Shown here: positions 9,176-18,595 of the stretch, piece after piece
Numbering within the stretch: position 1 is the first letter of the stretch
Layout of the letters: the number at the start of each line of letters is the position of its first letter
DNA from: Paraburkholderia acidisoli
GTDB lineage: Bacteria > Pseudomonadota > Gammaproteobacteria > Burkholderiales > Burkholderiaceae
Length of the DNA: 64,000 nt
Direction: 5' to 3'
Assembly (NCBI RefSeq): GCF_009789675.1
Contig: NZ_CP046913.1
Coordinates: 1,612,001-1,676,000, forward strand
Program-made: the position numbers and the translations under genes
Notes under the pieces: generated by a model
The model's database searches: none
Seen by the model: only the letters and a program-made list of their open reading frames with translations
What the model was told of the DNA's origin: nothing

Positions 9176-10318
9176 TCACTGCGGCGGCGGCGCTTCGTTC
9201 AACTCGTAGTTCGTGCTGCGCCCACCGCCTTCCGCCTTACGCAACACGCCGCGCGCGACCAGATCGTTGATGTCGCGCAGCGCCGTGTCCGACGAACACC
9301 TCGCGATCGCGGCCCACTTGCTCGTGTTGAGCTTGCCTTCGAAGCCGTCGAGCAGCTTGTTGACGAGTTTCGCCTGGCGCTCGTTGAACGGCGTGGCGGC
9401 CCAGCGCTGCCAGAACCGCGCCTTGGCGAGCACGGCGTCGAGCGTGAGCTGTGCCTCGTCCACGGCGCGGCGCAGCGTGGCGAGAAACCACGCGAGCCAG
9501 GGCGTGACGTCCATCGAGGTTTTTTGCGTGCGCTCGAGGATCTCGTAGTACGCCTTGCGCTCGCGCTGGATCTGCGCGGAAAGGCTGTAGAAGCGCTGCG
9601 AGCTGTGCTCGGCCCGCGCGAGCAGCAGGTCGCCGATCGCGCGCGCGACGCGGCCGTTGCCGTCGTCGAACGGGTGGATCGTCACGAACCAGAGGTGCGC
9701 GAGACCCGCGCGGATCAGCGGCGGCTCGCTCGCGCTCGTGGTGTCGCGCGCATTGACCCATGCGAGAAAGCGCTGCATTTCCGCTTCCAGACGCGGCGCG
9801 GGCGGCGCCTCGAAATGCACGCGCTGGCGGCCGATAGGCCCGGACACCACCTGCATCGGCCCGCTGGCGTCGTCGCGCCACGTGCCCACGTCGATGCGCG
9901 CGAGCCCCGAATAGCCCGTGGGAAACAACGCCGCGTGCCAGCCGAACAGGCGCTCGCGCGTGAGCGGCGCGGCGCTGTTCGTGGTGGCGTCGATCACCAT
10001 TTCCACGACACCTTCCACATGCCGATCCACGGGCGCGAGCGCGCCGATGTCCACACCCAGCCGCCGCGCAATGGACGAGCGCACGGATGCCACGTTCAGA
10101 TGCTCGCCCTCGATCTCGCTGGTCTTGACGACGTCCTCGGTGAGCGCCGCGAGACTCGCCTCGTCGCGCAACGCCATGCCCACGTCGGCGAGCCGGCCCA
10201 TCAGCAGACCCTGCGCACGACTCGCCTCGGCCATGGGCCCGGCCAGTTGCGCGAGGTCGTAGCGCCATGCGGGCCAGTCGCTCGCTTCCCAGAGATAAGT
10301 GTATTCGCCGCGATTCAT
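9176..10318 (-). CDS. Fic-domain protein AMP-transferase with C-terminal winged helix
   Basis: A 380-residue class II Fic protein. The N-terminal region (about 5-95, DUF4172-like) holds the inhibitory motif TSEIEG at 66-71 ([S/T]xxxE[G/N]). The Fic core has the complete catalytic loop HPFDDGNGR at 215-223. A C-terminal winged-helix-like segment (about 300-372) ends in GRSTNYEL. The expected activity is AMP transfer to Ser/Thr/Tyr of target proteins, held off by Glu70. The ATG at 10316-10318 is chosen from the DUF4172 N-terminus; it has no Shine-Dalgarno sequence and lies about 7 nt after a candidate -10, so the mRNA may be leaderless. The gene is a single unit between terminators. The upstream repeats and the winged helix suggest autoregulation (inference). 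Confidence 0.93.
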   Translation of the reverse strand: MNRGEYTYLWEASDWPAWRYDLAQLAGPMAEASRAQGLLMGRLADVGMALRDEASLAALTEDVVKTSEIEGEHLNVASVRSSIARRLGVDIGALAPVDRHVEGVVEMVIDATTNSAAPLTRERLFGWHAALFPTGYSGLARIDVGTWRDDASGPMQVVSGPIGRQRVHFEAPPAPRLEAEMQRFLAWVNARDTTSASEPPLIRAGLAHLWFVTIHPFDDGNGRVARAIGDLLLARAEHSSQRFYSLSAQIQRERKAYYEILERTQKTSMDVTPWLAWFLATLRRAVDEAQLTLDAVLAKARFWQRWAATPFNERQAKLVNKLLDGFEGKLNTSKWAAIARCSSDTALRDINDLVARGVLRKAEGGGRSTNYELNEAPPPQ

Positions 10319-10399
10319 GCGGTGATTATGCCGCGGATTCGCCGCACACGCCATTTATTCGCCGCGTTTTTTGCGGCGAATAAGGGCGCGATTCACCGC
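10303..10399. promoter_or_regulatory. Operator-like array of a 9-bp motif at the fic promoter
   Basis: Motif ATTCGCCGC occurs at 10303-10311, 10337-10345 and 10357-10365, inverted (GCGGCGAAT) at 10373-10381, and once with a mismatch (ATTCACCGC) at 10391-10399. The third and fourth copies form a perfect 11-bp inverted repeat (10355-10365 / 10373-10383). The array spans the candidate -10/-35 and the start codon. Likely a binding-site cluster for a repressor, possibly the Fic protein's own winged helix (inference). Confidence 0.6.
10325..10353 (-). promoter_or_regulatory. Candidate fic promoter
   Basis: On the minus strand TGGCGT (10348-10353) and CATAAT (10325-10330) are 17 bp apart. The -10 matches consensus well, the -35 poorly. 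The predicted transcript start falls at or next to the ATG, so a leaderless mRNA is possible. Confidence 0.4.
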
Positions 10400-10430
10400 A
10401 ACGAGGCGCGCGGGTTGGTCGTCGGCCAAG

Positions 10431-10470
10431 AAAAAACCCCGGCGCATCCACGTAGGACACAGCCGGGGTT
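10431..10470 (-). terminator. Terminator of purL
   Basis: AACCCCGGC (10435-10443) pairs with GCCGGGGTT (10462-10470). On the minus strand the stem is followed by a T-run, 26 bp after the purL stop. Confidence 0.85.
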
Positions 10471-10495
10471 GTCGCCGTAGCGGCACGTCAAGGCA

Positions 10496-13400
10496 TTAGC
10501 CGAGCCACTTGCGCGCGTTCTGGAAGGCGCGCATCCACGGGCTCGCCTCGCCCCAGGCTTCGGGGTGCCAGCTCATCGTGACCGTGCGCTGCACGCGCTC
10601 GGTGTGCGGCATCAGCACGGTGAAGCGGCCGTCGGCGGTCGTGACCGAGGTGATGCCTTGCGGCGAGCCGTTCGGGTTGAACGGGTAGCCTTCGGTCGCC
10701 TGGCCGCGATGGTCGACGAAGCGCATGGCCACCGCCACCTTCGAGATATCGCCCTGCTGCGAGAAGTCGGCAAAGCCCTCGCCGTGCGCGACCGCCACGG
10801 GAATGCGCGAGCCTTCCATGCCGTTGAAGAAGATCGACGGCGAGCTTTGCACTTCGACGAGCGAGAAGCGCGCCTCGAACTGCTCCGACTTGTTGCGCGT
10901 GAACTTCGGCCAGGCTTCGGCGCCCGGAATCATCGAAGCGAGGCTCGAAAGCATCTGGCAGCCGTTGCAGATACCGAGCGCGAAGGTGTCCTTGCGCGCG
11001 AAGAACGCCGCGAACATGTCGGCGAGCTGCGCGTTGAAGCGGATCGTCTTGGCCCAGCCTTCGCCCGCGCCCAGCACGTCGCCGTACGAGAAGCCGCCGC
11101 AGGCCACCGCGCCCGCGAAGTCGGCAAGGGTGGCGCGGCCTTCGAGCAGATCGCTCATGTGCACGTCGTGCGCGTCGAAGCCCGCGCGGTCGAACGCATA
11201 CGCGGTTTCCAGATGCGAGTTCACGCCCTGCTCGCGCAGGATCGCCACGCGCGGGCGCGCACCCTTGCCGATGAACGGCGCGGCCACGTCTTCCGACGAA
11301 TCGAACGTGAGATGCGGCTGCATGCCGGGGTCGGCGGCGTCCTTCAGTGCGTCGTATTCGGCGTCGGCGCAGGCGGGGTTGTCGCGCAGGCGCGCGATGC
11401 GCCAGCTCACTTCGCTCCACGCGCGTTGCAGCTCGGCGCGCGGTTCGGCGTAGATGCGCTTCGCGTCGCGGTAGATTTCGACCGAGTCGCGGTCGTTGAG
11501 CGCGCCGATCACATGCGAGCACGCCGACAAACCGTATTGGCGCAGCACGCCGAACACGGCGTCGCGTTGTTGCGCGGGCACCTGGATCACGGCGCCGAGT
11601 TCTTCCGAGAACAGCGCGCGCAGCGTGCGGTCTTCGCGGCGGCCGCTCGTTTGCTTCGCCCAGTCCTTGGCGTCGCCGAAATCGGACTCGTGGTCGGTGT
11701 CGAGCGTGAGCATGTCGACGTTGAGCGACACGCCCGTGTGGCCCGCGAACGCCATTTCGCACACCGTGGCCCAGAAACCGCCGTCCGAACGGTCGTGGTA
11801 CGCGAGCAGTTGCTCGTTCGCGTTCAGATGCTGGATGGCCGTGAAGAACTGCTTCAGGTCTTCGGCGCTGTCCACGTCGGGCACGGCGTCGCCGACCTGC
11901 TGCGTGACCTGCGCGAAGATGCTGCCGCCGAGACGGTTCTTGCCGCGGCCCAGGTCGATGCCGATCAGCACGGTCTCGCCCACTTCGTCGGCACGGCGCA
12001 GTTGCGGCGTGAGATGGCGGCGCACGTCTTCCACCGGCGCGAACGCCGAGATGATGAGCGACACCGGCGCGACCACTTCCTTCGCCACGCCCTCGTCGTT
12101 CCACTTCGTGCGCATGGAGAGCGAATCCTTGCCCACCGGAATGCCGATACCGAGCGCCGGGCACAGTTCCATGCCGATCGCCTTTACGGTGTCGTAGAGC
12201 GCGGCGTCTTCGCCCGGCGCGCCGCACGCGGCCATCCAGTTGGCGGAGAGCTTGAGCTTGTCGAGCGACTGGATCGGCGCGCTGGCGATGTTGGTGATCG
12301 CCTCGCCCACGGCCATGCGGCCCGATGCGGGCGCGTCGATCACGGCGAGCGGCGTGCGCTCGGCCATCGTCATCGCCTCGCCCTTGTAGCCCGCGTAGTC
12401 GAGCGTGGTGATCGCGCAGTCGGCCACCGGCACCTGCCACGGACCGACCATCTGGTCGCGCACGCTGGTGCCGCCCACCGAGCGGTCGCCGATGGTGATG
12501 AGGAACGACTTGCTGCCGACCGTGGGATGGCGCAGCACGTGCTTCGCGACTTCCTCGAAGGCGATGCCGGTCACGTCGACGGGCGTGAGCGAGACGCTCG
12601 CGTGCTCGACGTCGCGGTGCATGCGCGGCGGCTTGCCGAGCAGGATGTCCATCGGCATGTCGACGGGCTGATGGCCGCCGTTCGCGGCGAGCGCTTTTTC
12701 GTCGGTGTCGACGAGCTTCAGGTCGCGCTCGGCCGTGGCGACGCCCACCACGGCGAACGGGCAGCGCTCGCGCGTGCAGATCGCCTCGAACGCGGGCAGA
12801 TCGGCGGGGGCGATCGCCAGAACGTAGCGTTCCTGCGATTCGTTCGACCAGATTTCGCGCGGCGAGAGACCCGATTCCTCGAGCTGCACTTTGCGCAGTT
12901 CGAAGCGCGCGCCTTTATCCGCGCCGTCGACGAGTTCCGGGAAAGCGTTCGACAGACCGCCCGCGCCCACGTCGTGGATGCTCAGAATGGGATTGCCTTC
13001 GCCCAGCTGCCAGCACGAGTTGATGACTTCCTGCGCGCGCCGCTCGATTTCCGGATTGCCGCGCTGCACCGAGTCGAAGTCGAGTTCGGCCGTGTTGGTG
13101 CCGGTCGCCATGGAGCTGGCCGCGCCGCCGCCCATGCCGATGCGCATGCCGGGGCCGCCGATCTGGATCAGCAGCGTGCCGGCCGGCAGATCGTGCTTGT
13201 GCGTGTGCTGCGCGCTGATATTGCCGATGCCGCCCGCGATCATGATGGGCTTGTGGTAGCCGCGCACCGTGCCCGCCACGTTTTGCTCGTACACGCGGAA
13301 GTAGCCGCCGAGGTTCGGGCGGCCGAATTCGTTGTTGAACGCGGCGCCGCCGAGCGGGCCGTCGATCATGATCTGCAGCGGCGAAGCGATGCGGTCCGGG

Positions 13401-14572
13401 CGGCCGTAGGTCGCGTCCTGCGCGTCGGCGGGATTGCGGTGCGTGAGCGGCGTGGCGGCGTCGCGGGCGTTTTCCCACGACTCGCGCGCTTCCGGCAGGT
13501 CGAGGTTCGACACCGTGAAGCCCGTGAGACCGGCCTTCGGACGCGCGCCGCGGCCCGTCGCGCCTTCGTCGCGGATTTCGCCGCCCGAGCCCGTGGCCGC
13601 GCCCGCGAACGGCGAGATCGCCGTGGGGTGGTTGTGCGTCTCCACCTTCATCAGCGTGTGCGTGAGTTCGGTGTGACGGCCGTACTGTTCGCCCGGCTTG
13701 CCGCCTTCATGAGCCTTGCGCGGGAACCAGCGTTCCGCGATCGCGCCTTCCATGATCGACGAGTTGTCCGAATACGCGACGATGGTGCCCTGCGGGCTCA
13801 TCTTCTCCGTGTTGCGGATCATCGCGAACAGCGACATGTCCTGCTCTTTGCCGTCGATGGTCCAGCTCGCGTTGAAGATCTTGTGGCGGCAGTGCTCGCT
13901 GTTGGCCTGCGCGAACATCATCAGTTCGACGTCGGTCGGGTTGCGCTCGAGCTTCCTGAACGCGTCCACGAGATAGTCGATTTCGTCGTCGGCGAGCGCG
14001 AGGCCCAGTTCGCCGTTGGCGGCTTCCAGCGCCGTGCGGCCCTGGCCGAGCACGTCGACGGTCTGCATCGGACGCGCCGGCAGTTCGTCGAACAGATGCA
14101 GCGCCGCGTCGCGCGAAGGCGCCACGTTTTCGGTCATGCGGTCGTGCAGCGCTTCGGCCACGGCGACGCGCGCTTCGTCCGAAAGCGTTTTCTTGCCGAG
14201 CAGACCCGACTTCAGCTCCACCGTGTACTCGATGCCGCGCTCGATGCGGCGCACGCCTTCCAGACCGCAGTGATGCGCGATGTCGGTGGCTTTGCTCGCC
14301 CACGGCGACACCGTGCCGAAGCGCGGCACCACGAGGAAGGTCGCCGCGTTGGCGCGCTCCTGCGGGGCCGCGAACGGCGCGCCGTAGTGCATCAGCGCTT
14401 CGATCTTCGCGCTGTCTTCAGCGGAAAGCGGCGTGGCCGAATTGACGAAATGCAGATACTGGCCGTGCACGCCGACGATGTTGGCGTCGATACGCTGGAG
14501 CGTTTCGAGCAGGCGGGTCTGACGGAAGTCGGAAAGGGCCGAAGCACCGGGGAAACACGAGAAGTGGGCCAT
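10496..14572 (-). CDS. purL: Phosphoribosylformylglycinamidine synthase (single-chain)
   Basis: Converts FGAR, glutamine and ATP to FGAM in de novo purine synthesis. The 1358-residue protein is the large single-chain form. It has an N-terminal PurS-like domain, two ATP-binding AIR-synthase-like halves ([57 protein letters not shown]) and a C-terminal glutamine amidotransferase with nucleophile Cys1202 in [11 protein letters not shown] and the His1336/Glu1338 pair in SWHPEAW. Length and domain order match gamma/beta-proteobacterial PurL. It is monocistronic, bounded by its own terminator and a roughly 500-bp upstream region. Confidence 0.98.
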   Translation of the reverse strand: MAHFSCFPGASALSDFRQTRLLETLQRIDANIVGVHGQYLHFVNSATPLSAEDSAKIEALMHYGAPFAAPQERANAATFLVVPRFGTVSPWASKATDIAHHCGLEGVRRIERGIEYTVELKSGLLGKKTLSDEARVAVAEALHDRMTENVAPSRDAALHLFDELPARPMQTVDVLGQGRTALEAANGELGLALADDEIDYLVDAFRKLERNPTDVELMMFAQANSEHCRHKIFNASWTIDGKEQDMSLFAMIRNTEKMSPQGTIVAYSDNSSIMEGAIAERWFPRKAHEGGKPGEQYGRHTELTHTLMKVETHNHPTAISPFAGAATGSGGEIRDEGATGRGARPKAGLTGFTVSNLDLPEARESWENARDAATPLTHRNPADAQDATYGRPDRIASPLQIMIDGPLGGAAFNNEFGRPNLGGYFRVYEQNVAGTVRGYHKPIMIAGGIGNISAQHTHKHDLPAGTLLIQIGGPGMRIGMGGGAASSMATGTNTAELDFDSVQRGNPEIERRAQEVINSCWQLGEGNPILSIHDVGAGGLSNAFPELVDGADKGARFELRKVQLEESGLSPREIWSNESQERYVLAIAPADLPAFEAICTRERCPFAVVGVATAERDLKLVDTDEKALAANGGHQPVDMPMDILLGKPPRMHRDVEHASVSLTPVDVTGIAFEEVAKHVLRHPTVGSKSFLITIGDRSVGGTSVRDQMVGPWQVPVADCAITTLDYAGYKGEAMTMAERTPLAVIDAPASGRMAVGEAITNIASAPIQSLDKLKLSANWMAACGAPGEDAALYDTVKAIGMELCPALGIGIPVGKDSLSMRTKWNDEGVAKEVVAPVSLIISAFAPVEDVRRHLTPQLRRADEVGETVLIGIDLGRGKNRLGGSIFAQVTQQVGDAVPDVDSAEDLKQFFTAIQHLNANEQLLAYHDRSDGGFWATVCEMAFAGHTGVSLNVDMLTLDTDHESDFGDAKDWAKQTSGRREDRTLRALFSEELGAVIQVPAQQRDAVFGVLRQYGLSACSHVIGALNDRDSVEIYRDAKRIYAEPRAELQRAWSEVSWRIARLRDNPACADAEYDALKDAADPGMQPHLTFDSSEDVAAPFIGKGARPRVAILREQGVNSHLETAYAFDRAGFDAHDVHMSDLLEGRATLADFAGAVACGGFSYGDVLGAGEGWAKTIRFNAQLADMFAAFFARKDTFALGICNGCQMLSSLASMIPGAEAWPKFTRNKSEQFEARFSLVEVQSSPSIFFNGMEGSRIPVAVAHGEGFADFSQQGDISKVAVAMRFVDHRGQATEGYPFNPNGSPQGITSVTTADGRFTVLMPHTERVQRTVTMSWHPEAWGEASPWMRAFQNARKWLG

Positions 14573-15076
14573 GGACTGGGGCGTTGCGTGATTTGCGTCG
14601 GGTTGCGTCGCGGCTTCGCGGTGCGCGCGGGCGTCGCAAGGTGGCGATGCGTCGCGCTCGGGCGGCGAAGGTCAGGCGAAGGAAGACCGCGATTATAACC
14701 CGGATACCCCTTCCTGACCGCCCTGCCAGCCTCGCGGCGCGCGCTTTCGGAGCCCGTTCGCGGCCTAATTTCGGGACGATGCAACGGCCGTATCGCGCTG
14801 CCTCGCACGGCATAGCTCCCGTTTTGCGATAAATGCGACTAGCATGAAAGGAGCGGCGCGCGGCCCGGGCCGCGGCCGACAAGCGGACCCGCGCCTGCCC
14901 CCTGAGCCGCGCCCCGCTTGCCGCTTCATGGCGATAGGGGCGGTTTGGCTGCTATCATTGCGCACTTCGTTTCATCTGATCGGCGCGTTCACGGCAACGC
15001 TCGCGCGCCGCATGCCCCACCATCGGCCGGTCGCCCTCGTTCGAGCGCGCGTCGCCTGCCTGCAGATCGTATCGTC
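14573..15076. other. Divergent spacer between purL and the flavoprotein gene
   Basis: About 500 bp without a supported gene. A TATAAT hexamer on the minus strand (14692-14697) is a candidate purL -10, and TATCAT at 14952-14957 on the plus strand a candidate -10 for the next gene; neither has a clear -35. A 16-bp perfect GC-only palindrome (CGCGGCCCGGGCCGCG) lies at 14859-14874. Confidence 0.4.
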
Positions 15077-16372
15077 ATGGATGTCATCGTCATCGGCGGC
15101 GGAATCGCCGGCATCGCCACCGCCTACCAGCTGCGCGCGGCCGGGCATCGCGTCTGCGTGATCGAACGCCACGCCACCGTGGCGCAAGGCGCCACCTACG
15201 GCCACAGCGGCGTGGTGTTGCCCACGCCGCTCGACGTCTGGTTCGGTCCCACCTTCCTGCGCCACGGCCGGCAGTCGTCGGGCGGCGTCATCAGCAAGGC
15301 GGGCTGGCGCGGCCAGGCGCACGCGTTCACCAAGCGGCTCGGCGCGCTGCACGGCTCGGAAGCCTTCGAGGCGCGCTATGCGTTGCTGCGGCCGCTGATC
15401 GACTCGGCGCAGGCCGAACTCGACGACATCGACGGACGCTTTCAGCTCGAATACGAACAGCGCGACGGCCTGCTCTATCTCGTGCGCGGCAACGACGAAT
15501 GGTCGCTCACGCAGCCCGCGCTCGAACTGCTGCGCCAGTTCGAGACGCCGCACCATGCGCTCTCGCCCGCCGAATGCGTGGCGTTCGACGCCGCGATTCC
15601 CGCCGATCCGCCTTTCGCGGGCGGCGTGCGCTTCGAGAACGGCCGCGTGGCCAATTGCCCGTTGTTCGTGAAGCTGCTCAAGCAGGTGCTCGACACCCAG
15701 GGCGGCGTGCAGTTCGTGACCGGCCGCGAAGTCACGGCGATCCGCGTGGAAAGCCAGCGCGCGGCCGTCGATCTCGCACCGCAGCCGAACGAAGCCGGCC
15801 GCTCGCGCGACGTCGACGTCATGTCGGCGGACGCGGTGGTGGTCGCGGCGGGCGCGCAGACGCCGCATTTGCTCGCGCCATTCGGGCTCAAGCTGCCGGC
15901 GTACCCGTTGCGCATGCACACACTCAATTCGCCGGTCGCGCACGAAGAGTGCGTGCCGCACGGCACGATCGTCGATGCGGGCAAGCGCATCGTCATCACG
16001 CGCATGAATCACCGGCTGCGGATCTCGGGCGCGGCCGTGCTGCTGCGCGAGAAGGAAGTGGACGAAGCGCTGCCCGAATCCGTCACCGAAGACGCGCTGG
16101 CGCTGCTCGGGGAAGCCTCGCGCGACTGGGCGCCGGGCGCCGCGCGCATTTCCGCCGCGCTCGCGTGGGAAGGCGTGAAGCTGCTGTCCGCCGACGGCCT
16201 GCCGGCGGTCGGCAACGTGGGACACCCGCGCCTCTTCGTGAACGCGGGCCACGGCCCGGCCGGCTGGGCGCTCGCGCTCGGCTCGGCGAAGCTGATCGCG
16301 CAGCAGGTGTCGAACAGCGCGCCGGATCTGCCCGCCGAAACCATTCAGGCGCTCTGGCCGGGGCGCGATTAA
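15077..16372 (+). CDS. FAD-dependent D-amino-acid dehydrogenase-like oxidoreductase
   Basis: A 431-residue member of the DAO/DadA superfamily. The N-terminal Rossmann motif VIVIGGGIAGIATAYQL is followed by the acidic ribose-binding IER. A C-terminal FAD stretch (VGNVGHPRLFVNAGHGPAGW) is typical of D-amino-acid dehydrogenases, which oxidise D-amino acids to keto acids and pass electrons to the respiratory chain. The ATG at 15077 starts directly on the first beta-strand. No alanine racemase or dad regulator lies next to it, so the substrate is uncertain. It shares direction with nnr, 259 bp downstream, past a weak hairpin. Confidence 0.8.
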   Translation: MDVIVIGGGIAGIATAYQLRAAGHRVCVIERHATVAQGATYGHSGVVLPTPLDVWFGPTFLRHGRQSSGGVISKAGWRGQAHAFTKRLGALHGSEAFEARYALLRPLIDSAQAELDDIDGRFQLEYEQRDGLLYLVRGNDEWSLTQPALELLRQFETPHHALSPAECVAFDAAIPADPPFAGGVRFENGRVANCPLFVKLLKQVLDTQGGVQFVTGREVTAIRVESQRAAVDLAPQPNEAGRSRDVDVMSADAVVVAAGAQTPHLLAPFGLKLPAYPLRMHTLNSPVAHEECVPHGTIVDAGKRIVITRMNHRLRISGAAVLLREKEVDEALPESVTEDALALLGEASRDWAPGAARISAALAWEGVKLLSADGLPAVGNVGHPRLFVNAGHGPAGWALALGSAKLIAQQVSNSAPDLPAETIQALWPGRD

Positions 16373-16373
16373 G

Positions 16374-16392
16374 TCCGGCTCTGGCCGGATTT
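16374..16392 (+). terminator. Weak hairpin after the flavoprotein gene
   Basis: TCCGGC-TCTG-GCCGGA stem followed only by TTTCGTT. A possible partial terminator. Confidence 0.4.
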
Positions 16393-16631
16393 CGTTCGAT
16401 GCCGTGACGCCGCGGCGCGTCGCGACGTGAGCGTTACGAAGTCGCCTCGGTATTGCAGTCGGTATGGCATCACGGCCGCGTCACGCGACAACGGCGAGCG
16501 GGGCGCCACCGCCCTCGTTCGCCGACCGACCCGCGAGCGCGTGGCACGCCCGCTGCGAACCGCTCGGGTATCGTTGCGAAGCCGATCCACGCTCACGCTT
16601 CGCCCGCTCACGCTCAGCCCGGTCGCTCGCC

Positions 16632-18242
16632 ATGACAGACGCCCCGTTTTCCTCCTCCGCGCATTTCGCCGCACCGCCCCTGCTCGTCAATCCCCATGAT
16701 CGCGCCGTCGCGCTGCTCGCCGTCGAGCCATTGCGCGCGGTCGAGCACGCCGCTCAGGCCGCGCTGCCCGCCAATACGCTGATGGCGCGCGCGGGCGCCG
16801 CTGCCGCGCATTTTCTGCGCGAACGGCTCGCGCACGCGCCCTCGTCCGTGTCGACGCAACCCGTGTGGATCGCGGCCGGTCCGGGCAACAACGGCGGCGA
16901 CGCGCTCGTGCTCGCCACGGAATTGCATCGCGCGGGCGTGGCGGTCGAAGTCTGCATGCCCGTCGAAGTCAAACCCGACGACGCGCGCTGGGCGCTGGGC
17001 GTAGCTCGCGCGGCGGGCGTGCCGATCGCCGCCGCGCCGCCCGCCTCGTTCGACGCTTACGGCTGGCTCGTCGACGGTCTGTTCGGCATCGGCCTCGCAC
17101 GCGCGCTCGACGGCACCTTCGCCGGGATCGCCACGCGGCTCTCGCAACGCGCCGCGCGCGGCGGCCACGTGCTCGCGCTCGACGTGCCGAGCGGCCTGGA
17201 CAGCAACACGGGCACGATCGTCGGCGAGGGGCCGGCCGTGCGCGCGACCCATACCGTGACGTTCATCGCCGCGAAACCCGGTTTGTACACGGGCGTGGGG
17301 CGCGATTACGCGGGCGCGGTGACGATCGCGCCGATCGGGCTGGATGCCGCGCTGCATGCCGATCACACCGACAACGCCGCACGCCTGAACGCGCCCGCGC
17401 TGTTCGCCGCCGCGCTGCCCGCGCGCGACTTCGCGACCCACAAGGGCACCTTCGGCACGCTCGCCGTGGTGGGCGGCGACACCGGCATGTGCGGCGCGCC
17501 GATCCTCGCCGCGCGCGCCGCCTTGCTCACGGGCGCGGGCAAAGTTCACGTGGGCTTTCTCGGCAGCGACGCGCCGCCCTACGACGCGCCCCACCCCGAA
17601 CTGATGCTGCATGCCGCGCGCACGCTCGCGCTCGACGCGATGGACGCCGTCGCGGCCGGTTGCGGCATGGGCGGCAGCGCGTCGGCGCGGCAACTCGTCG
17701 ATACGATCGTGCAACTTCCGGTGCCCGTTCTGCTCGACGCCGACGCGCTCAACCTCGTTTCGCGCGACGAAGCGCTCGCGGCGCACGTCGCGCAATCGGC
17801 GGCGGCGCGCGGCATGCCCTGCGTGCTCACGCCACATCCGCTCGAAGCCGCGCGCCTGCTCGGCTGCGACACCGCCGCCGTGCAGCGCGACCGGCTCGCG
17901 GCGGCGCGCGCGCTCGCCGCGCGGTACGCGGCCGTCGCCGTGCTCAAGGGCAGCGGCACGGTGATCGCCGCGCCCGACGGCCGCGTCGTGGTCAATCCCA
18001 CCGGCAATGCCGGACTCGCGACGGGCGGCACCGGCGACGTGCTCGGCGGCATGATCGGCGCATTGCTCGCGCAGCGTCTGCCGCCGTTCGAAGCCGCGCT
18101 CGCGGGCGTGTATCTGCACGGCCTCGCCGCCGATACCTTGTGCGCGCAAGGCGACGGTCCCGCGGGACTCACGGCGGGCGAACTCGCGCCGATGGTGCGC
18201 CGTCTCGTGAACCGCCTGTTCTACGCGCCGAAGCCTGAATGA
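16632..18242 (+). CDS. nnr: Bifunctional NAD(P)HX epimerase / ADP-dependent dehydratase
   Basis: Repairs hydrated NADH and NADPH. The 536-residue protein joins an N-terminal YjeF epimerase domain (AAGPGNNGGDALVLA, LALDVPSGLDSNTG) and a C-terminal ribokinase-like ADP-dependent dehydratase domain (FGTLAVVGGDTGMCGA, VLTPHPLEAARLLG, NAGLATGGTGDVLGGMIGA). Both active sites appear intact and the length is normal for the fused form. The ATG at 16632 gives an N-terminus with an extra 30 residues of low complexity before the family core. It lies upstream of pgi on the same strand, 353 bp away, with a tandem repeat beginning at its own stop codon. Confidence 0.95.
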   Translation: MTDAPFSSSAHFAAPPLLVNPHDRAVALLAVEPLRAVEHAAQAALPANTLMARAGAAAAHFLRERLAHAPSSVSTQPVWIAAGPGNNGGDALVLATELHRAGVAVEVCMPVEVKPDDARWALGVARAAGVPIAAAPPASFDAYGWLVDGLFGIGLARALDGTFAGIATRLSQRAARGGHVLALDVPSGLDSNTGTIVGEGPAVRATHTVTFIAAKPGLYTGVGRDYAGAVTIAPIGLDAALHADHTDNAARLNAPALFAAALPARDFATHKGTFGTLAVVGGDTGMCGAPILAARAALLTGAGKVHVGFLGSDAPPYDAPHPELMLHAARTLALDAMDAVAAGCGMGGSASARQLVDTIVQLPVPVLLDADALNLVSRDEALAAHVAQSAAARGMPCVLTPHPLEAARLLGCDTAAVQRDRLAAARALAARYAAVAVLKGSGTVIAAPDGRVVVNPTGNAGLATGGTGDVLGGMIGALLAQRLPPFEAALAGVYLHGLAADTLCAQGDGPAGLTAGELAPMVRRLVNRLFYAPKPE

Positions 18243-18268
18243 CGAAGCCTGAATGACGAAGCGTGAAT
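18227..18268. repeat. 14-bp tandem repeat over the nnr stop codon
   Basis: Unit GACGAAGCCTGAAT: one near-copy ends the nnr coding region (18227-18240), an exact copy follows at 18241-18254 and a one-mismatch copy at 18255-18268, with a decayed remnant beyond. Each exact unit recreates AAGCCTGAATGA, so the gene end has been duplicated in tandem. Confidence 0.85.
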
Positions 18269-18595
18269 AACGAAACGTCAGTCTTGTCGGCGCCTTGTCA
18301 GCGTCGCGCGTTTCGTCTGGTCTCGTCGCGCATCGTCTCGTCAGCAAACATCGCCGTATGCCGATGCGGGTCGACTGCGGGGCATGTCGATTGCTGGTCG
18401 GCATGCCTCGACGCGCCACTCGCGAGCCCGCGGCACCACCGCTGCGCAGTGACGCACGAGACCGCTATACTGACTCTCTTCGCTGCCCGCCTCTCATCCG
18501 AGGCCGCTGCGCTTCCCCGCGGCGCGCGTCGCGCGAACGCCTGACCGGCGCTCTGCGCACGCCGCCCTCCATTCGTGATCCCTCGCTAGACGAAC
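18269..18595. other. Spacer between nnr and pgi
   Basis: No supported gene. TATACT at 18466-18471 is a candidate -10 for pgi without a clear -35; no terminator is evident after nnr. Confidence 0.3.

Noticed and set aside
9176..10400. Fic gene as a Doc/Phd-type toxin-antitoxin module
   Set aside because: No small antitoxin gene is adjacent, and the inhibitory TSEIEG motif is inside the Fic protein itself, so it is a self-regulated class II Fic.
10565..14698. Open frame of about 1377 codons on the plus strand opposite purL
   Set aside because: Arg/His/Ala-rich translation with no domain; it is the antisense shadow of purL caused by high GC at third codon positions.
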